In this document: one piece after another, positions 51,600 through 60,406 of the stretch
Numbering within the stretch: the stretch's first letter is position 1
How the letters are laid out: each line of letters opens with the position of its first letter
Source of the DNA: Cupriavidus malaysiensis
GTDB taxonomy: Bacteria > Pseudomonadota > Gammaproteobacteria > Burkholderiales > Burkholderiaceae
DNA: 64,000 nucleotides
Assembly (NCBI RefSeq): GCF_001854325.1
Contig: NZ_CP017755.1
Location: 62,001 to 126,000 of the forward strand
Reading direction: 5' to 3'
Notes under the pieces: model-generated
What the model was told of the DNA's origin: nothing
Databases searched by the model: none
Seen by the model: only the letters and a program-made list of their open reading frames with translations
Made by a program: the position numbers and the translations under genes

Positions 51600-52748
51600 A
51601 TGAATGCTGCACCCGCTGCTTCCGCCGCCATGCCCGGCGCGCTTGCCGGCATCCGCGTGGTCGACCTGTCGCGCATCCTGGGCGGCCCGTACTGCGGGCA
51701 GATCCTGGGCGACCACGGCGCCGACGTGCTCAAGATCGAACCGCCGCAGGGCGACGACACCCGTACCTGGGGCCCCCCGTTCAAGGATGGCGTGGCGTCT
51801 TACTACTTCGGCCTCAACCGCAACAAGCGCGTGATGACGCTGGACCTGACCCAGCCCGCGGGGCGCGAGGCGCTGCTCGCGCTGCTGGCCGACGCCGACG
51901 TGCTGATCGAGAACTTCAAGACCGGCACCATGGAGAAATGGGGCCTGGGCTATGACACGCTGTCGCGGCGCTTCCCGCAACTGGTGCACTGCCGCGTCTC
52001 CGGCTTCGGCGCGGACGGCCCGCTCGGCGGCCTGCCCGGCTACGATGCCGCCATCCAGGCCATGACCGGCATCATGAGCATCAACGGCGAGGCCGATGGC
52101 GAGCCGCTGCGCGCGGGCCTGCCGGTGGTCGACATGGTCACCGGCCTGAACGCCGCGCTGGGCGTGCTGCTGGCGCTGCAGGAGCGCGGGCGCAGCGGCC
52201 GCGGCCAGTTCGTCGAGGCGGCGCTGTACGACTCTGGCCTGTCGCTGCTGCACCCGCATGCCGCCAACTGGTTCATGAACGGCAAGACGCCGGGCCGCAC
52301 CGGCAATGCGCATCCGAACATCTATCCCTACGACACGGTCGCCACCGCTACCGACCCGATCTTCCTGGCGGTAGGCAACGACCGCCAGTTCCGCATCCTG
52401 TGCGAGCACCTGGGCGTGCCGGCACTGGCCGACGACGAACGCTACGCCACCGCCGGCGCGCGCTCGGTCAACCGCGCCGCGCTGAAGGTGGAGCTGGAGC
52501 AGCGCATGGCCGGCCGGGACGGCAAGGCCCTGGCCGACACGCTGGTGGCCGCAGGCGTGCCGTGCGCGCCGGTGCTGTCGGTGCCGGATGCGCTGAAGCA
52601 CCCGCACACCGCGCACCGCGGCATGGTGGTGGAGATGGAAGGCGGCTATACGGGCCTGGGCGCGCCGGTCAAGCTGAGCCGCACGCCGGCCACGTACCGG
52701 CATGTGCCGCTGACACCGGGCGAGACGTTCCTGCCGCGGGAGGAATAG
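51600..52748 (+). CDS. Family III CoA-transferase (CaiB/BaiF)
   Basis: The 382-residue enzyme has the family III signatures IRVVDLSRILGGPYCGQILGDHGADVLKIEPPQGDDTRTWGPPF, GLNRNKRVMTLDLTQPAGREALLALLADADVLIENFKTGTMEKWGLGYDTL and YDAAIQAMTGIMSINGEADGEPLRAG, including the catalytic Asp in GLPGYD. It would activate the imported acid to its CoA ester, which the acyl-CoA dehydrogenase then oxidises. It is the last gene of the operon. Confidence 0.9.
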   Translation: MNAAPAASAAMPGALAGIRVVDLSRILGGPYCGQILGDHGADVLKIEPPQGDDTRTWGPPFKDGVASYYFGLNRNKRVMTLDLTQPAGREALLALLADADVLIENFKTGTMEKWGLGYDTLSRRFPQLVHCRVSGFGADGPLGGLPGYDAAIQAMTGIMSINGEADGEPLRAGLPVVDMVTGLNAALGVLLALQERGRSGRGQFVEAALYDSGLSLLHPHAANWFMNGKTPGRTGNAHPNIYPYDTVATATDPIFLAVGNDRQFRILCEHLGVPALADDERYATAGARSVNRAALKVELEQRMAGRDGKALADTLVAAGVPCAPVLSVPDALKHPHTAHRGMVVEMEGGYTGLGAPVKLSRTPATYRHVPLTPGETFLPREE

Positions 52749-52822
52749 GCGGGATGGGATGCGGTCGCGCTGGACGCAGCCACCAGACACGCCAACGCCG
52801 TGGGCCAAGCATGGTGTCTTGG

Positions 52823-52864
52823 CTCCCTCGCCCCGCATGGGGAGAGGGCGGGGGAGAGGGGTGG
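52823..52864. repeat. REP-like palindromic repeat (CCCC...GGGGAGAGGG type)
   Basis: CCCCGCATGGGG hairpin followed by AGAGGGCGGGGGAGAGGGG. It belongs to the widespread CCCTCTCCC/GGGAGAGGG family of intergenic palindromes. Confidence 0.6.
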
Positions 52865-52970
52865 TTTAGCAAGGCGCCACGCCCAGCGAAGCCAACGGTG
52901 TGATCCAGCACGCGAGCACGGAAACGAAGCCGATGGTGTCATCCCACCCGCCACGGTCAGCCAGCGCCTG

Positions 52971-53006
52971 CCCTCACCCCCGGCCCCTCTCCCGCAAGCG
53001 GGAGAG
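52971..53006 (+). repeat. REP-like palindromic repeat
   Basis: CCCTCACCCCCGGCCCC runs into the hairpin CTCTCCCGC-AA-GCGGGAGAG, a common form of this intergenic family. Confidence 0.65.
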
Positions 53007-53076
53007 CGGAGCGGCGCGGCCCGGCGCGGCGCGAGCGCGGCCGCGCCGGGCCATGCCGCTTCGAACTCCGGATTCC

Positions 53077-54786
53077 CTAGCCCGGAATCATCCCCGTCAG
53101 CCAGTAGGCCTGCACCATCGTGATGAGGCCCACGATCACCGCGAACAGCAGGCTTTGCTTGACCGTGAAGCGGAACAGCTCTGACTCCTTGCCGACCAGC
53201 CCGGTGGCCGCGCAGGCCACGGCGATCGATTGCGGCGAGATCATCTTGCCGGTCACGCCGCCGGTGGTGTTGGCGGCCACCAGCAGCGTGTCGTGCACGC
53301 CGATCTGGTGGGCGGTGGTGCTCTGCAGCGAGCAGAACAGCGCGTTGGACGAGGTGTCCGATCCGGTCAGGAACACGCCCAGCCAGCCCAGGAAGGGCGA
53401 GAAGAAGGGGAAGGCCGCGCCGGTGCCGGCCAGCAGCAGGGCCAGCGTGGATGACATGCCCGAGTAGTTGGCGACGAAGGCGAAGGCCAGCACCAGGCCG
53501 ATCGACAGGATGGGGCGGCGCAGTTCCAGCAGGGTCTCGCCGAAGGTGGCCAGCAGCGCGCCGGGCTTCATGCGCAGCAGGACGGCCGATACCAGCGCCG
53601 TCAGCAGGATGGCGGTGCCCACGGCCGACAGCAGGTCGAGCTTCAGCACGGCTTCGTAGGGCTTGGGCGAGGCGACGATCGGCGCTGCCTTCAGCACCAT
53701 CTGGTCCAGCCCGGCGATCTTGAACTTCAGCACCGTGCCGGCCAGCGCGCCGTTGGCGGCGAACAGGGCCTTGAACGGCGCCAGGCTCCACACCGTGACC
53801 ACGGCGGTCAGGATCAGGAAGGGCGACCACGCGCGCAGCGTCTGGCCGGCGCTATAGGGCGAAGGCGTGCGCGGTCGCGCCGCCTTGCCGCCCAGGCCGC
53901 CACCGAAGCCCGCCAGCGCCGCGGCACCGCCGCCGACGCCGACGGTGCCGCCGGCTGCCTGCCGCGCGCTGCGCGGTTGCCACACCTTGAGAAAGGCCGC
54001 CAGCGACACCAGGCTGACCAGTGCCGAGGTGATGTCCGGCAGTTCCGGCCCGATATGGTTGGAGGTGAAGTACTGCGTCACGGCGAAGCTGCCGCCGGTG
54101 ACCAGCGCCGCCGGCCAGGTTTCCTTCACGCCCTTGGCGCCGTCCATCATGAACACCAGCCAGAACGGCACCGCCAGCGACAGCAGCGGCAGCTGGCGGC
54201 CGGCCATGGCGCCGATGTGCATGGCATCGATGCCGGTCACCTGGCCGGCGACGATGATGGGGATGCCCATGGCGCCGAAGGCCACCGGCGCGGTATTGGC
54301 GATCAGGCACAGGCCGGCGGCGTACAACGGGTTGAAGCCCAGGCCCACCAGCAGCGCGGCGGTGATTGCCACCGGCGCGCCGAAGCCCGCCGCGCCTTCG
54401 AGAAAGGCGCCGAAGGCGAAGCCGATCAGCAGCATCTGCAACCGCTGGTCGTCGGTGATGGCCAGCACCGAGGCGCGGATCACGTCGAACTGCCCGGTCT
54501 TGACCACGATCTTGTAGAGGAACACCGCCGTCACGATGATCCAGGCGATCGGCCACAGGCCGTAGGCGAAGCCGAAGCCGGCCGCCGCCAGCGCCTGCTG
54601 CGCCGGCATGCCGTAGGCGAACACCGCCACGGCGAGCGCCAGCAGCAGCGTGATGGCCGCCGCCACATGGCCCTTCAGGCGCAGCACGGTCAGTGCGAGA
54701 AAGAAGAACAGGATGGGAACGGCGGCCGCCAGCGCCGACAGCCAGAGGCTGCCGAGCGGCGTGTAGAGCTGGGTCCAGGGTTGCAC
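53077..54786 (-). CDS. lldP: L-lactate permease
   Basis: The 569-residue transporter has about 12 to 14 membrane helices and the LctP blocks [58 protein letters not shown] and [23 protein letters not shown]...[23 protein letters not shown] start at 54786 is chosen because AGGAG lies seven bases upstream and it aligns with the start of known LldP; the frame is open 76 codons further but through repeat sequence. It is the last gene of the lut operon, separated from lutB by two repeats. Confidence 0.92.
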   Translation of the reverse strand: MQPWTQLYTPLGSLWLSALAAAVPILFFFLALTVLRLKGHVAAAITLLLALAVAVFAYGMPAQQALAAAGFGFAYGLWPIAWIIVTAVFLYKIVVKTGQFDVIRASVLAITDDQRLQMLLIGFAFGAFLEGAAGFGAPVAITAALLVGLGFNPLYAAGLCLIANTAPVAFGAMGIPIIVAGQVTGIDAMHIGAMAGRQLPLLSLAVPFWLVFMMDGAKGVKETWPAALVTGGSFAVTQYFTSNHIGPELPDITSALVSLVSLAAFLKVWQPRSARQAAGGTVGVGGGAAALAGFGGGLGGKAARPRTPSPYSAGQTLRAWSPFLILTAVVTVWSLAPFKALFAANGALAGTVLKFKIAGLDQMVLKAAPIVASPKPYEAVLKLDLLSAVGTAILLTALVSAVLLRMKPGALLATFGETLLELRRPILSIGLVLAFAFVANYSGMSSTLALLLAGTGAAFPFFSPFLGWLGVFLTGSDTSSNALFCSLQSTTAHQIGVHDTLLVAANTTGGVTGKMISPQSIAVACAATGLVGKESELFRFTVKQSLLFAVIVGLITMVQAYWLTGMIPG

Positions 54787-54950
54787 AGTAGTCTCCTGAG
54801 GGATGGCGATGGATTGGTGGTGGTTGTTTTTGGGGGGCGGTGGCTTTGGCTGCCGTTGTCTTGTCTGGAGCAATCGCTTTGCCGGCGTCTCGTGCCGATC
54901 TCGTGTCGGTCCTGTCCTTGCGCGTCGCATCGCGTGCCCGCTTGTTTGCT

Positions 54951-54990
54951 CCCCTCTCCCGCTTGCGGGAGAGGGGTTGGGGGAGAGGGC
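54951..54990 (-). repeat. REP-like palindromic repeat
   Basis: CCCCTCTCCCGC-TT-GCGGGAGAGGGG hairpin followed by TTGGGGGAGAGGG; reverse orientation relative to the copies at 52971 and 55035. Confidence 0.65.
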
Positions 54991-55034
54991 AGGCAGGCGC
55001 CAGAACGACGGCACTCACTTCGCGCGAGCGCCCG

Positions 55035-55075
55035 CCCTCTCCCCCGGCCCCTCTCCCACCGGCGTGGGAGAGGGG
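55035..55075 (+). repeat. REP-like palindromic repeat
   Basis: CCCTCTCCCCCGGCCCC followed by the hairpin CTCTCCCAC-CGGC-GTGGGAGAG. Confidence 0.65.
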
Positions 55076-55108
55076 AGCAAGCCATTGGCTACGCGCGCGG
55101 CTTCAGCC

Positions 55109-56554
55109 CTACTCCGCCTGCCCGCGCTCGCGCAGCAGGTCGGCCAGGCTGCGCTCGGCCGGCACCAGCGGCGCGCGATGCCGCGTCCAGCCCATCTGCT
55201 GCGCGGGCGCCAGCGCGCGCAGCCGCGTGGCGGCCCAGCGGAACAGGCGGTAGCGCGACGGATGGGCGAAGGCGCCGCTCCAGAAGCGCCAGATCAGGTG
55301 TTCGCCGCGGCGGTACTTCGCGCCCTGGCCGCGCAGCGGGTGTGCCACCTGCTCGTGCGGGTCGCGGTTGGCCTCGGTGCGCAGCCGTACCAGCAGTTGC
55401 GGGATCGGGATACGCACCGGGCACACCTCGCCGCAGGCGCCGCACAGGCTCGATGCGGTGGGCAGGTCGGCGGTGGCCTCCAGTCCGAGCAGGTGGGGCG
55501 AGATGATCTTGCCGATCGGGCCCGGGTAGGTGGTGCCGTAGGCATGGCCGCCGATGCGCGTGTAGACCGGGCAGTGGTTCATGCAGGCGCCGCAGCGGAT
55601 GCATTGCAGCGTGGCGCGCAGCTGCGCGTCGGCGTAGGCCTGGCTGCGGCCGTTGTCGAGCAGCACCAGGTGCAGTTCGCGCGGGCCGTCCAGCTCGCCG
55701 GCGCGGCGCGGGCCGGAGATCAGGTTGAAGTAGGTGGTGATGGCCTGGCCGGTGGCCGAGCGCGTGAGCAGGCTCGACAGCGGCACGATGTGCTCCAGCC
55801 TGGCCACCACCTTTTCCATGCCCATGATGGCGATGTGCACGTCGGGCACGGTGGTGGACAGGCGGCCGTTGCCTTCGTTCTCCACCAGCCACAACGTGCC
55901 GGTATCGGCGGCGGCGAAGTTGACCCCCGACAGCCCGATGTCGGCCTCGACGAAGGCCTGGCGCAGCGCGCGCCGGCCCGTCTGGATCAGCTCGTCGACA
56001 TCCTCTGTGTAGGGCGTGCCGGGAATGTGCTGCGCGAACAGTTCGGCGATATCGCCGCGCGTCTTGTGGATGGCCGGCATGACGATGTGCGAGGGCTTCT
56101 CGCCGGCGAGCTGGACGATGTACTCGCCCATGTCGGACTCGATGCAGTCCACGCCGCGCTCGGCCAGGTAATGGTTCAGCTCCATTTCCTCGCTCGCCAT
56201 CGACTTGCCCTTGATCACACGGCGCGCGCCGCGCGCCTGGGCGATGCCGTGGATGATGGCGTTGGCCTCGTCGGCGGTCTCGGCCCAGTGGACCTGCACG
56301 CCGGCGGCGGCCAGCTTCGCCTCGAGTTGCACCAGCAGCTCGGGCAGCCGCGCCAGCGCGTGCTGGCGCACGGCTTCGCCGAGGTCGCGCAGCTGCTCCA
56401 GTTCCTCGCCGTCGGGGAACTGCACGGCGCGCTTGCCTTGCAGGAAGTCCATGGCGCCGCGGAAGCTGGCGCGCAGCTTGTCGTCCTCCAGCGCGGCGCG
56501 GGCGCGCGCCTTGAAGTCGGCGGCGGGCACGAATTGCATGGGGCGGGCGTTCAT
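55109..56554 (-). CDS. lutB: Lactate utilisation iron-sulfur protein LutB
   Basis: The 481-residue protein combines an N-terminal LUD domain (about 70-300, with GKSMASEEMELNHYL and MPAIHKTRGDIAELFAQHI) with two ferredoxin-type [4Fe-4S] motifs, CIRCGACMNHCPVY near 316-329 and CGACGEVCPVRIPI near 367-380. With LutA and LutC it oxidises L-lactate to pyruvate on the inner face of the membrane. Its start overlaps the lutC stop by 4 bases; its length matches Bacillus LutB (about 480). Confidence 0.94.
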   Translation of the reverse strand: MNARPMQFVPAADFKARARAALEDDKLRASFRGAMDFLQGKRAVQFPDGEELEQLRDLGEAVRQHALARLPELLVQLEAKLAAAGVQVHWAETADEANAIIHGIAQARGARRVIKGKSMASEEMELNHYLAERGVDCIESDMGEYIVQLAGEKPSHIVMPAIHKTRGDIAELFAQHIPGTPYTEDVDELIQTGRRALRQAFVEADIGLSGVNFAAADTGTLWLVENEGNGRLSTTVPDVHIAIMGMEKVVARLEHIVPLSSLLTRSATGQAITTYFNLISGPRRAGELDGPRELHLVLLDNGRSQAYADAQLRATLQCIRCGACMNHCPVYTRIGGHAYGTTYPGPIGKIISPHLLGLEATADLPTASSLCGACGEVCPVRIPIPQLLVRLRTEANRDPHEQVAHPLRGQGAKYRRGEHLIWRFWSGAFAHPSRYRLFRWAATRLRALAPAQQMGWTRHRAPLVPAERSLADLLRERGQAE

Positions 56555-57333
56555 TGCGGCTCTCCTTGCGGCGTGGCCGGCGCGGGGGCCTCGTCGACGA
56601 TCCACACCCACAGCCGGCGCGGGCCGTGCGCGCCGTAGGCCAGGGTCTGCTGGATGTCGGAGGTCTTGGATGGACCCGACACCATCACCAGGTTGGTCGG
56701 CATGCCATCGGCCCAGCGCTCGGCCTGCACGGCCGCGTGCAGGTCGGCATGCAGGGTGCGGGCATGGACCAGGGCCACGTGCAGCGGCGGTACCAGCGAG
56801 ACCGTGCGCGGACTGCCGGCGTCGGGCGCCAGCACCAGCGTGCCGGTGGCGGCGAGGGCGGAGCGCGCGACGGTGAAGCCGGCGTCGATGGTGTCGAACA
56901 GCTCGGCCTTCCAGGCTTCGAGCGGCTGCTTGTAGGCGCGGGCCTGCACCGAGGGCGGCAGCGCGCGCGCCAGGGCGGCGCCTTCGCTGCCGGCCGGGTC
57001 GAGCAGCAGGCGGCGCACGCCGGCCTCGGCCAGCCGGGTCGCCAGCTGCCCGGGCCAGGAGACGGCGTCGCTGCGCCAGACCTCGGCATGCGAGGCTTCC
57101 AGCGCGCGCTGCAGGGTGTCGGCCAGCGCGGCAGTGGATGGTGCCAACGCGGGCCGGCGCGCGGCGTAGTGGGCGTCGATGCGCCGGCTCAGTGCCTGTG
57201 CGCCTGCCGCATCTGCCGTAGCTGGCGCCGCGCCGGCCTGGGCCTCGGCGCGGGCCGCGCGCAGGCGGCCGAGCATGCGCTCGCGCGCGCCCTGGCCGGG
57301 CTGGGCGTTGCGGGTGGGAGCGGGGGCGCTCAT
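56551..57333 (-). CDS. lutC: Lactate utilisation protein LutC
   Basis: The 260-residue protein is a single LUD domain: GFTVARSALAATGTLVLAPDAGSPRTVSLVPPLHVALVHARTLHADLHAAV, then TNLVMVSGPSKTSDIQQTLAYGAHGPRRLWVWIVDE, the last being the family's conserved C-terminal block. It is part of the LutABC L-lactate oxidase. The stop overlaps lutB and the start overlaps the end of lutA by 4 bases, so all three are translationally coupled. Confidence 0.93.
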   Translation of the reverse strand: MSAPAPTRNAQPGQGARERMLGRLRAARAEAQAGAAPATADAAGAQALSRRIDAHYAARRPALAPSTAALADTLQRALEASHAEVWRSDAVSWPGQLATRLAEAGVRRLLLDPAGSEGAALARALPPSVQARAYKQPLEAWKAELFDTIDAGFTVARSALAATGTLVLAPDAGSPRTVSLVPPLHVALVHARTLHADLHAAVQAERWADGMPTNLVMVSGPSKTSDIQQTLAYGAHGPRRLWVWIVDEAPAPATPQGEPQ

Positions 57334-58112
57334 GCCTGCCCCTCCCCGCCGGTGCGGCGCCACAGGAAGCTGGCCAGGTGCTCCACCGGCAGCGGCGCGC
57401 CCTGGTGAACGGCGGCATGGCCGATATTGAGCAGGCAGCCGCAGTCGGCCGAGACCAGCCGTTCGCAGCCGGTGGCGCAGGCCGAGGCGATCTTGTCCTG
57501 GACCATGGCGCCGGAGATATCGGGGTGCTTGAGCGAGAAGGTGCCGCCGAAGCCGCAGCACTCGCTTTCGCGGGCGTGCTCGACGCGGGTCACGCCCGGC
57601 AGCGCGTCGACCATGGCCACGCCGTGCTCGCGCGTACCCATTTCTCGACGGGCTCCGCAGGAGGTGTGCAGCACCACCCGCTCGTGCGGCTGGCCGGCCG
57701 GCGCGCGTGCCGCCAGGTCGAGCTTCAGCACATGCAGCAGGAATTCGGTGAGTTCGAACACGCGCTCGGCGAGCGCGCGCGCCTTGGGACCGAGCGCCGG
57801 GTCGTCTTCGAACAGCCGCGGCCAGTGGTGGCGCATCATGCCGGCGCAGGAGCCGGAGGGCACCACGATGGGCCAGGGTTCGGCGAACAGGTCGAGCTGG
57901 GCGCGCGCCACGGCGCGGGCCTCCTCGGGATTGCCGCTGCTGTAGGCGGGCTGGCCGCAGCAGCTCTGCTGGCGCGGATAGTGGACGGTCAGGCCCTCGC
58001 GCTCGAGCAGCCGGACCGCATCGAGCCCGGCCTGCGGCACGAACAAGTCGACCAGGCAGGTGGCGAACAGGTAGACCTGCGCCGGGGCGGCGGGATATTG
58101 CCGATGAATCAT
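57330..58112 (-). CDS. lutA: Lactate utilisation protein LutA (CCG-domain, GlcF-like)
   Basis: The 260-residue protein has two cysteine-rich CCG domains (QQSCCGQPAYSSGN and ESECCGFGGTFSLKHPDISGAMVQDK) that bind a [4Fe-4S] cluster, and begins VYLFATCLVDLFVPQAGLDAV. It is the first gene of the minus-strand lutA-lutC-lutB-lldP operon. Part of a dispersed 17-mer overlaps its codons for R-E-M-G-T in CGARREMGTREHG, using codons unusual for this genome (CGA, GGT). The start has GGAG nine bases upstream. Confidence 0.92.
   Translation of the reverse strand: MIHRQYPAAPAQVYLFATCLVDLFVPQAGLDAVRLLEREGLTVHYPRQQSCCGQPAYSSGNPEEARAVARAQLDLFAEPWPIVVPSGSCAGMMRHHWPRLFEDDPALGPKARALAERVFELTEFLLHVLKLDLAARAPAGQPHERVVLHTSCGARREMGTREHGVAMVDALPGVTRVEHARESECCGFGGTFSLKHPDISGAMVQDKIASACATGCERLVSADCGCLLNIGHAAVHQGAPLPVEHLASFLWRRTGGEGQA
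57632..57645 (+). repeat. Partial dispersed 17-mer inside lutA
   Basis: GCGTACCCATTTCT matches the first 14 bases of the 17-mer; the last three differ. It may be a degenerate copy or chance, though the codons it forces are uncommon here. Confidence 0.45.
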
Positions 58113-58237
58113 GTCTCGCTCCGCAAGGCTTGGGCTGCGCCTTTGTCTGAGGGTGGGGACGCCGGCACGCCGGCGCGGCGGACTGCTGCGCGGCGTGTTT
58201 GGGCGCATAATTCACGCTTCCGCGCGCCAGTTCAAAT

Positions 58238-58248
58238 TGGTTGGACCA
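58238..58248. promoter_or_regulatory. TGGT-TGG-ACCA operator between lutA and lldR
   Basis: A short inverted repeat resembling the AATTGGT...ACCAATT sites of FadR-type LldR/PdhR regulators. It lies in the divergent promoter, 126 bases from lutA and 59 bases from lldR. Confidence 0.65.
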
Positions 58249-58306
58249 GAGGCAGCGCAGGCGCAGGGGACCAGGGGGAAGCGATGCAGGGAGCGGGGAA
58301 CGGACC

Positions 58307-59029
58307 ATGGCGGGGATGAGCCCGGCCGGCGGCGCGCGCGGGCGGGTCGAGGCGGTCATGCGCCGCATGGAGACCGCCCTGCTGGACGGCACCTGGGCGC
58401 CGGGCACGCGGCTGCCCGCCGAGCGCCAGCTCGCCGAGCAGTACGCGGTGGCGCGCAACACCGTGCGCGAAGCGATCCAGCGGCTGGCCGCGCGCGGCCT
58501 GCTGCAGAGCCGGCGCGGCGCCGGCGTCTACGTCACCGACCAGCTGCGCGCCGGCATCGCCTCGCCGTGGGGCCAACTGGTGGCGGACCACCCCGCGCTG
58601 CGCGACGACATCCTGGAGTTCCGCCGCGTGCTCGAAGGCGCCACCGCCTATTTCGCCGCGCTGCGCGCCGACGCCGGCGACATCGCGCGCATCCGCGCGC
58701 TGCTGCGGGAACTGGAGCGCACCCGCGCCGAGGACGACAAGGCCGCCGAGGCCGATGCCGACGCGCGCCTGCACGACGCCATCGCCCAGGCCTCGCACAA
58801 CACCATGTTCCTGCACCTGCATACCAGCGTGATCGGCATGCTGCGCGAACACATCACCATCAATGGCACCGGCCTGCGCGAGCAGGACGCCGCCGCCTCC
58901 GGGCAACTGCTGCTGCAGCACCGCACGCTGTGCGAGGCGATCTGCGCGCGCCGCCCCGAAGAGGCGCGCACGGCCATGCAGACCCATATCGATTTCGTGC
59001 GCAGCCACGTCGAGCGGGACGGCGGCTGA
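58307..59029 (+). CDS. lldR: FadR-type GntR regulator, likely LldR
   Basis: The 240-residue protein has the GntR winged helix (VEAVMRRMETALLDGTWAPGTRLPAERQLAEQYAVARNTVREAIQRLAARGLLQSRRGAGVYV) and an FCD ligand domain (ILEFRRVLEGATAYFAALRADAGDIARI, DARLHDAIAQASHN, ARTAMQTHIDFVRSHV) with the conserved metal-binding His and Asp residues. It is divergent from the L-lactate operon and should repress it in the absence of lactate. A second ATG at 58316 is an alternative start. Confidence 0.9.
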   Translation: MAGMSPAGGARGRVEAVMRRMETALLDGTWAPGTRLPAERQLAEQYAVARNTVREAIQRLAARGLLQSRRGAGVYVTDQLRAGIASPWGQLVADHPALRDDILEFRRVLEGATAYFAALRADAGDIARIRALLRELERTRAEDDKAAEADADARLHDAIAQASHNTMFLHLHTSVIGMLREHITINGTGLREQDAAASGQLLLQHRTLCEAICARRPEEARTAMQTHIDFVRSHVERDGG

Positions 59030-59068
59030 GGCCCGCCGGCCATTTCGCCGGGGGCGATGCGAGCGGAA

Positions 59069-59079
59069 TTGGTCCAACC
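59069..59079. promoter_or_regulatory. Second TTGGTCCAACC site, after lldR
   Basis: Shares TGGTCCAACC with the reverse complement of the operator upstream of lldR. It lies 40 bases past the lldR stop and 50 bases past the end of the convergent AI-2E gene, so it does not sit in an ordinary promoter. Confidence 0.45.
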
Positions 59080-59128
59080 GCTGGCGCCGCGCGGCGTATG
59101 CGCCGCGGGCCCGGCGGCCGATGCCGCC

Positions 59129-60166
59129 TCAGACCAGCTCGACGGCGGCCAGTTCGCGCTTCAGGTAGGCGTAGAAGATCGGGCCGGCGATCACGCCCGG
59201 GATGCCGTACAGGGTTTCCATCAGCAGCATCACGGTCAGCAGTTCCCACGCCGCGGCCTGGATGCGCGCACCGATGATGCGGGCGTTGAGGAAGTACTCC
59301 AGCTTGTGGATCACCACCAGGTAGAACAGGGACAGCACGGCGATCGGCAGGGATACCGACAGCGAGGAAACCACGATCGCGGTATTGGAGATCAGGTTGC
59401 CCAGCACCGGCAGCAGGCCGACCACGAAGGTGATGACCACCAGCGTCTTGCCCAGCGGCAGGTGCACGCCGAACAGCGGCAGCACCAGCAGCACGTAGGC
59501 CGCCGTCATCACCGTGTTGATCAGGGAGATCTGCACCTGCGCGAAGATGAACTGGGCGAAGGCGCGCTGCAGCATGCGCGCCCGCTCCACCAGCGCGGCC
59601 GCCAGCGGGCGCCGGTTGGGCTTGGAGATGGCGCGGTAGAGCGCGACCATGGCGCCGATCACGCAGCCCACCAGGATGTGCACCAGCGTGCGCAGCACCT
59701 CGGCCCCCAGCTTCTGCGCCATCTGCGCGTGCTCGCGCAGCCAGTGGATCAGCGTGTTGGCCAGCTCTTCCACGCCGCGCGGCAGGGCATCGCTGATCCA
59801 GGGCGGCAACTGCCCGCGCGAGCGGTCGATGATGTCGGCCACGTGGTCGAGCAGTCCGTCCAGGGTCCTGCCCTCGCCGCCGATGAAGCGGGCCAGCGCC
59901 CAGCCCGCCAGCCCCAGCGCCAGCAGCAGCAGGGTGCTGAGGATGGCGACGGCGAGCGCGTCGTGCTTCTGGTGCAGGCGGGTCAGTTTCGGCGCCAGCA
60001 CGTCGACCAGCGAATACAGCAGCAGTCCCGACAGCAGCGCCGCCACCAGGTTGGCCTGCAGCACCATCCAGAGCGCCAGCGCGCTGAGCGCGTAGGCGAC
60101 CGTGCCGACATGGGCCCAGGCCGGCAGCGGGGTGCGCGGCGATGGGGTGGGATCGGGTTCCGTCAT
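59129..60166 (-). CDS. AI-2E family (TqsA/PerM-like) transporter
   Basis: The 345-residue membrane protein has about eight helices and the family blocks LLLYSLVDVLAPKL, AQFIFAQVQISLINTVMTAAYVLLVLPLFGVHLPLGKTLVVITFVVGLLPVLGNLISNTAIVV and NARIIGARIQAAAWELLTVMLLMETLYGIPGVIAGPIFYAYLKREL. The family includes exporters of signalling molecules and Na+/H+ antiporters, so the substrate is open. It is divergent from eutB across 240 bases. The start at 60166 follows a weak site. Confidence 0.88.
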   Translation of the reverse strand: MTEPDPTPSPRTPLPAWAHVGTVAYALSALALWMVLQANLVAALLSGLLLYSLVDVLAPKLTRLHQKHDALAVAILSTLLLLALGLAGWALARFIGGEGRTLDGLLDHVADIIDRSRGQLPPWISDALPRGVEELANTLIHWLREHAQMAQKLGAEVLRTLVHILVGCVIGAMVALYRAISKPNRRPLAAALVERARMLQRAFAQFIFAQVQISLINTVMTAAYVLLVLPLFGVHLPLGKTLVVITFVVGLLPVLGNLISNTAIVVSSLSVSLPIAVLSLFYLVVIHKLEYFLNARIIGARIQAAAWELLTVMLLMETLYGIPGVIAGPIFYAYLKRELAAVELV

Positions 60167-60406
60167 GCGTTCTCCAAATGGGGATGGGGTACCGATGTGC
60201 CGGCACCGTCTCTCTGCAACGATTGTCGGTGGCGCCGGAGCCGAAGGCAAGGCCGCCCGGCTGGCGCCGCGGGTCGGGTTTGCGCGATGATGTGGCTAGT
60301 CCACTGCAGGAGCCGATGTGCCAGCCCAGACACTGCCTGCCCCCGCCCTGTCCTGCGACGCCGTCCGGCCCGGCGCGATGGCCGCGCCGCGCGGAGGCTG
60401 AGCGCC

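Larger units (their letters stand above)
52749..53076. other. Gap with two GC-rich palindromic repeats
   Basis: No gene is seen. Two REP-like palindromic elements lie at 52823-52864 and 52971-53006, between the convergent ends of the CoA-transferase and lldP genes, where they may serve as transcription stops. Confidence 0.5.
54787..55108. other. lutB-lldP gap with two inverted REP-like repeats
   Basis: No gene is seen. Palindromic repeats lie at 54951-54990 and 55035-55075 in opposite orientation, 44 bases apart; the pair could fold into a larger stem in the lut transcript and lower lldP expression relative to lutB. Confidence 0.5.
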
